16,912 bases of DNA, taken from an uncultured Muribaculum sp. Lineage in GTDB: Bacteria > Bacteroidota > Bacteroidia > Bacteroidales > Muribaculaceae. Positions 15,702-16,912 of the stretch are shown here, in pieces. Under the pieces are notes generated by a model. It did not search any database and was not told the origin of the DNA. It saw nothing but the letters and a program-made list of their open reading frames with translations. Made by a program: the position numbers and the translations under genes. Position 1 is the stretch's first letter. Each line of letters opens with the position of its first letter. The stretch is taken from positions 1-16,912 of the forward strand of contig CAJUTE010000054.1 in NCBI GenBank assembly GCA_910589555.1, read 5' to 3'.

Positions 15702-16912
15702 ATGAACGAAGAATTAAAGAATTCTCCAATCGCAGATTTCGATTGGGATGCCTATGAAAAAGGCGAAACCGCCGGTGACAAGAGCCGCGAAGAACTCACC
15801 AAAACTTATGATGAGTCGCTCAACACCGTAAAAGACAAAGAAGTAATCGAAGGTACCATCATCGCCCTCAACAAGCGTGAGGCTGTGGTTAACATCGGTT
15901 ATAAAAGCGACGGTATTATCCCTGTAAATGAATTCCGCTACAACCCCGACATCAAGATCGGCGACGTTGTTGAGGTGTTCATCGAAAACCAGGAAGATAA
16001 GAAAGGTCAGCTGATCCTCTCTCACCGCAAGGCTCGTATGTCTCGCTCTTGGGAGCGCGTCAACCAAGCTCTTGAAAACGATGAAATCATCAAGGGTTAC
16101 ATCAAGTGCCGCACTAAGGGTGGTATGATTGTCGACGTATTCGGCATCGAAGCATTCCTTCCCGGCTCTCAGATCGATGTTAAGCCCATCCGCGACTACG
16201 ATATCTTCGTAGGAAAGACTATGGAATTCAAGGTTGTTAAAATCAACCAGGAATACAAGAACGTCGTTGTGTCTCACAAGGCTCTCATCGAAGCTGAACT
16301 CGAACAGCAGAAGAAGGAGATCATCTCCAAGCTCGAACGTGGTCAGGTGCTCAAGGGAGTTGTTAAGAACATCACCACCTACGGTGTGTTCATCGACCTT
16401 GGCGGCGTTGACGGTCTTATCCACATCACCGACCTTTCTTGGGGCCGCGTAAGCCACCCCGAAGAAGTGGTTCAACTCGATCAGGAACTCGACGTTGTTA
16501 TCCTCGACTTCGACGACGAGCGCAAGCGCATCGCCCTCGGTCTTAAGCAACTTCAGCCCCATCCATGGGATGCCCTTAACCCCGACCTCAAGGTGGGCGA
16601 CAAGGTTAAAGGTAAAGTTGTCGTTATGGCTGACTACGGCGCATTCGTGGAAATCGCTCCCGGCGTAGAAGGTCTTATCCACGTTTCTGAAATGTCTTGG
16701 TCTCAGCACCTCCGTTCTGCTCAGGACTTCATGAAAGTGGGCGACGAAGTTGAAGCTGTCATCCTCACCCTTGACCGCGACGAACGCAAGATGTCACTCG
16801 GCATCAAGCAGCTCAAGAACGATCCTTGGGAAAACATCGACACCAAATACCCCATCGGAAGCCGCCACACTGCAAAGGTGCGCAACTTCACCAACTTCGG
16901 CGTATTTGTTGA
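15702..16912 (+). CDS. rpsA: 30S ribosomal protein S1 (3' end beyond the window)
   Basis: RNA-binding ribosomal protein that helps load mRNA onto the 30S subunit. The frame is open from ATG 15702 to the window edge, giving 403 codons of a protein usually near 590-600 residues in this phylum. After an acidic N-terminal segment (1-44) come S1-type OB-fold repeats at about 45-112, 128-195, 213-283 and 299-370, with a fifth beginning near 386. The third and fourth show the classical pattern YGVFIDLGGVDGLIHITDLSW and YGAFVEIAPGVEGLIHVSEMSW. Codon use differs from the neighbours: GTT, GCT, TCT and CTT are frequent, as expected for very high expression. A strong promoter and a leader hairpin precede it. 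Confidence 0.95.
   Translation, partial: MNEELKNSPIADFDWDAYEKGETAGDKSREELTKTYDESLNTVKDKEVIEGTIIALNKREAVVNIGYKSDGIIPVNEFRYNPDIKIGDVVEVFIENQEDKKGQLILSHRKARMSRSWERVNQALENDEIIKGYIKCRTKGGMIVDVFGIEAFLPGSQIDVKPIRDYDIFVGKTMEFKVVKINQEYKNVVVSHKALIEAELEQQKKEIISKLERGQVLKGVVKNITTYGVFIDLGGVDGLIHITDLSWGRVSHPEEVVQLDQELDVVILDFDDERKRIALGLKQLQPHPWDALNPDLKVGDKVKGKVVVMADYGAFVEIAPGVEGLIHVSEMSWSQHLRSAQDFMKVGDEVEAVILTLDRDERKMSLGIKQLKNDPWENIDTKYPIGSRHTAKVRNFTNFGVFV

Noticed and set aside
15714..16709. Long antisense open frame of 331 codons opposite rpsA
   Set aside because: rpsA on the other strand has clear S1 repeats, a promoter and a leader. The antisense frame is a by-product of its codon bias and shows no known domain.

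Overview
The window looks like a chromosomal segment of a Bacteroidales bacterium, perhaps of the Muribaculaceae type; the family is inferred, not proven. Reasons: promoters match the Bacteroidota pattern (a -7 box TAnnTTTG, with TTTG/TTG about 20 bases upstream at the best two), start codons follow A-rich leaders without Shine-Dalgarno sequences, coding regions are moderately GC-rich with A/T-rich gaps, and the proteins (Tgt without zinc cysteines, split GcvP, an ORF6N protein) fit that phylum. The content is mostly housekeeping. I found no CRISPR array, rRNA, tRNA, intact transposon or clear defence system.

Layout. (1) 1-326: a gene-free stretch rich in inverted repeats, ending in a good promoter. 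(2) 327-6866: one operon holding a lipoate-protein ligase and the complete glycine cleavage system (gcvT, gcvH, gcvPA, gcvPB and the dihydrolipoyl dehydrogenase), closed by a hairpin terminator. (3) 7145-8059: a lone glutaminase gene with its own promoter and a 12-bp palindrome at the expected transcription start. (4) 8060-8299: a hairpin-dense intergenic element. (5) 8300-12492: an exported 5'-nucleotidase-family phosphatase, a hotdog thioesterase, dprA and a uridine phosphorylase-like enzyme, ending at a strong bidirectional terminator. (6) 15452-12554, minus strand: an ORF6N-domain protein, tgt and an LptF/LptG-family permease. (7) 15605 to the window end: promoter, leader hairpin and the 5' two thirds of rpsA (ribosomal protein S1), divergent from the ORF6N gene.

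How the genes work together. The first operon is functionally self-contained: LplA can attach lipoate to GcvH Lys60, GcvPA/GcvPB decarboxylate glycine onto that arm, GcvT passes the C1 unit to tetrahydrofolate, and Lpd reoxidises the arm. The phosphatase and the phosphorylase could be successive steps of nucleotide salvage. The tgt and permease genes are 16 bases apart and probably cotranscribed.

The observations most worth a second look are the hairpin cluster at 8089-8241, the loss of the zinc cysteines in Tgt, the palindrome at the glsA start, the leader hairpin of rpsA, and the structured region upstream of lplA. None is strong evidence for a new system.
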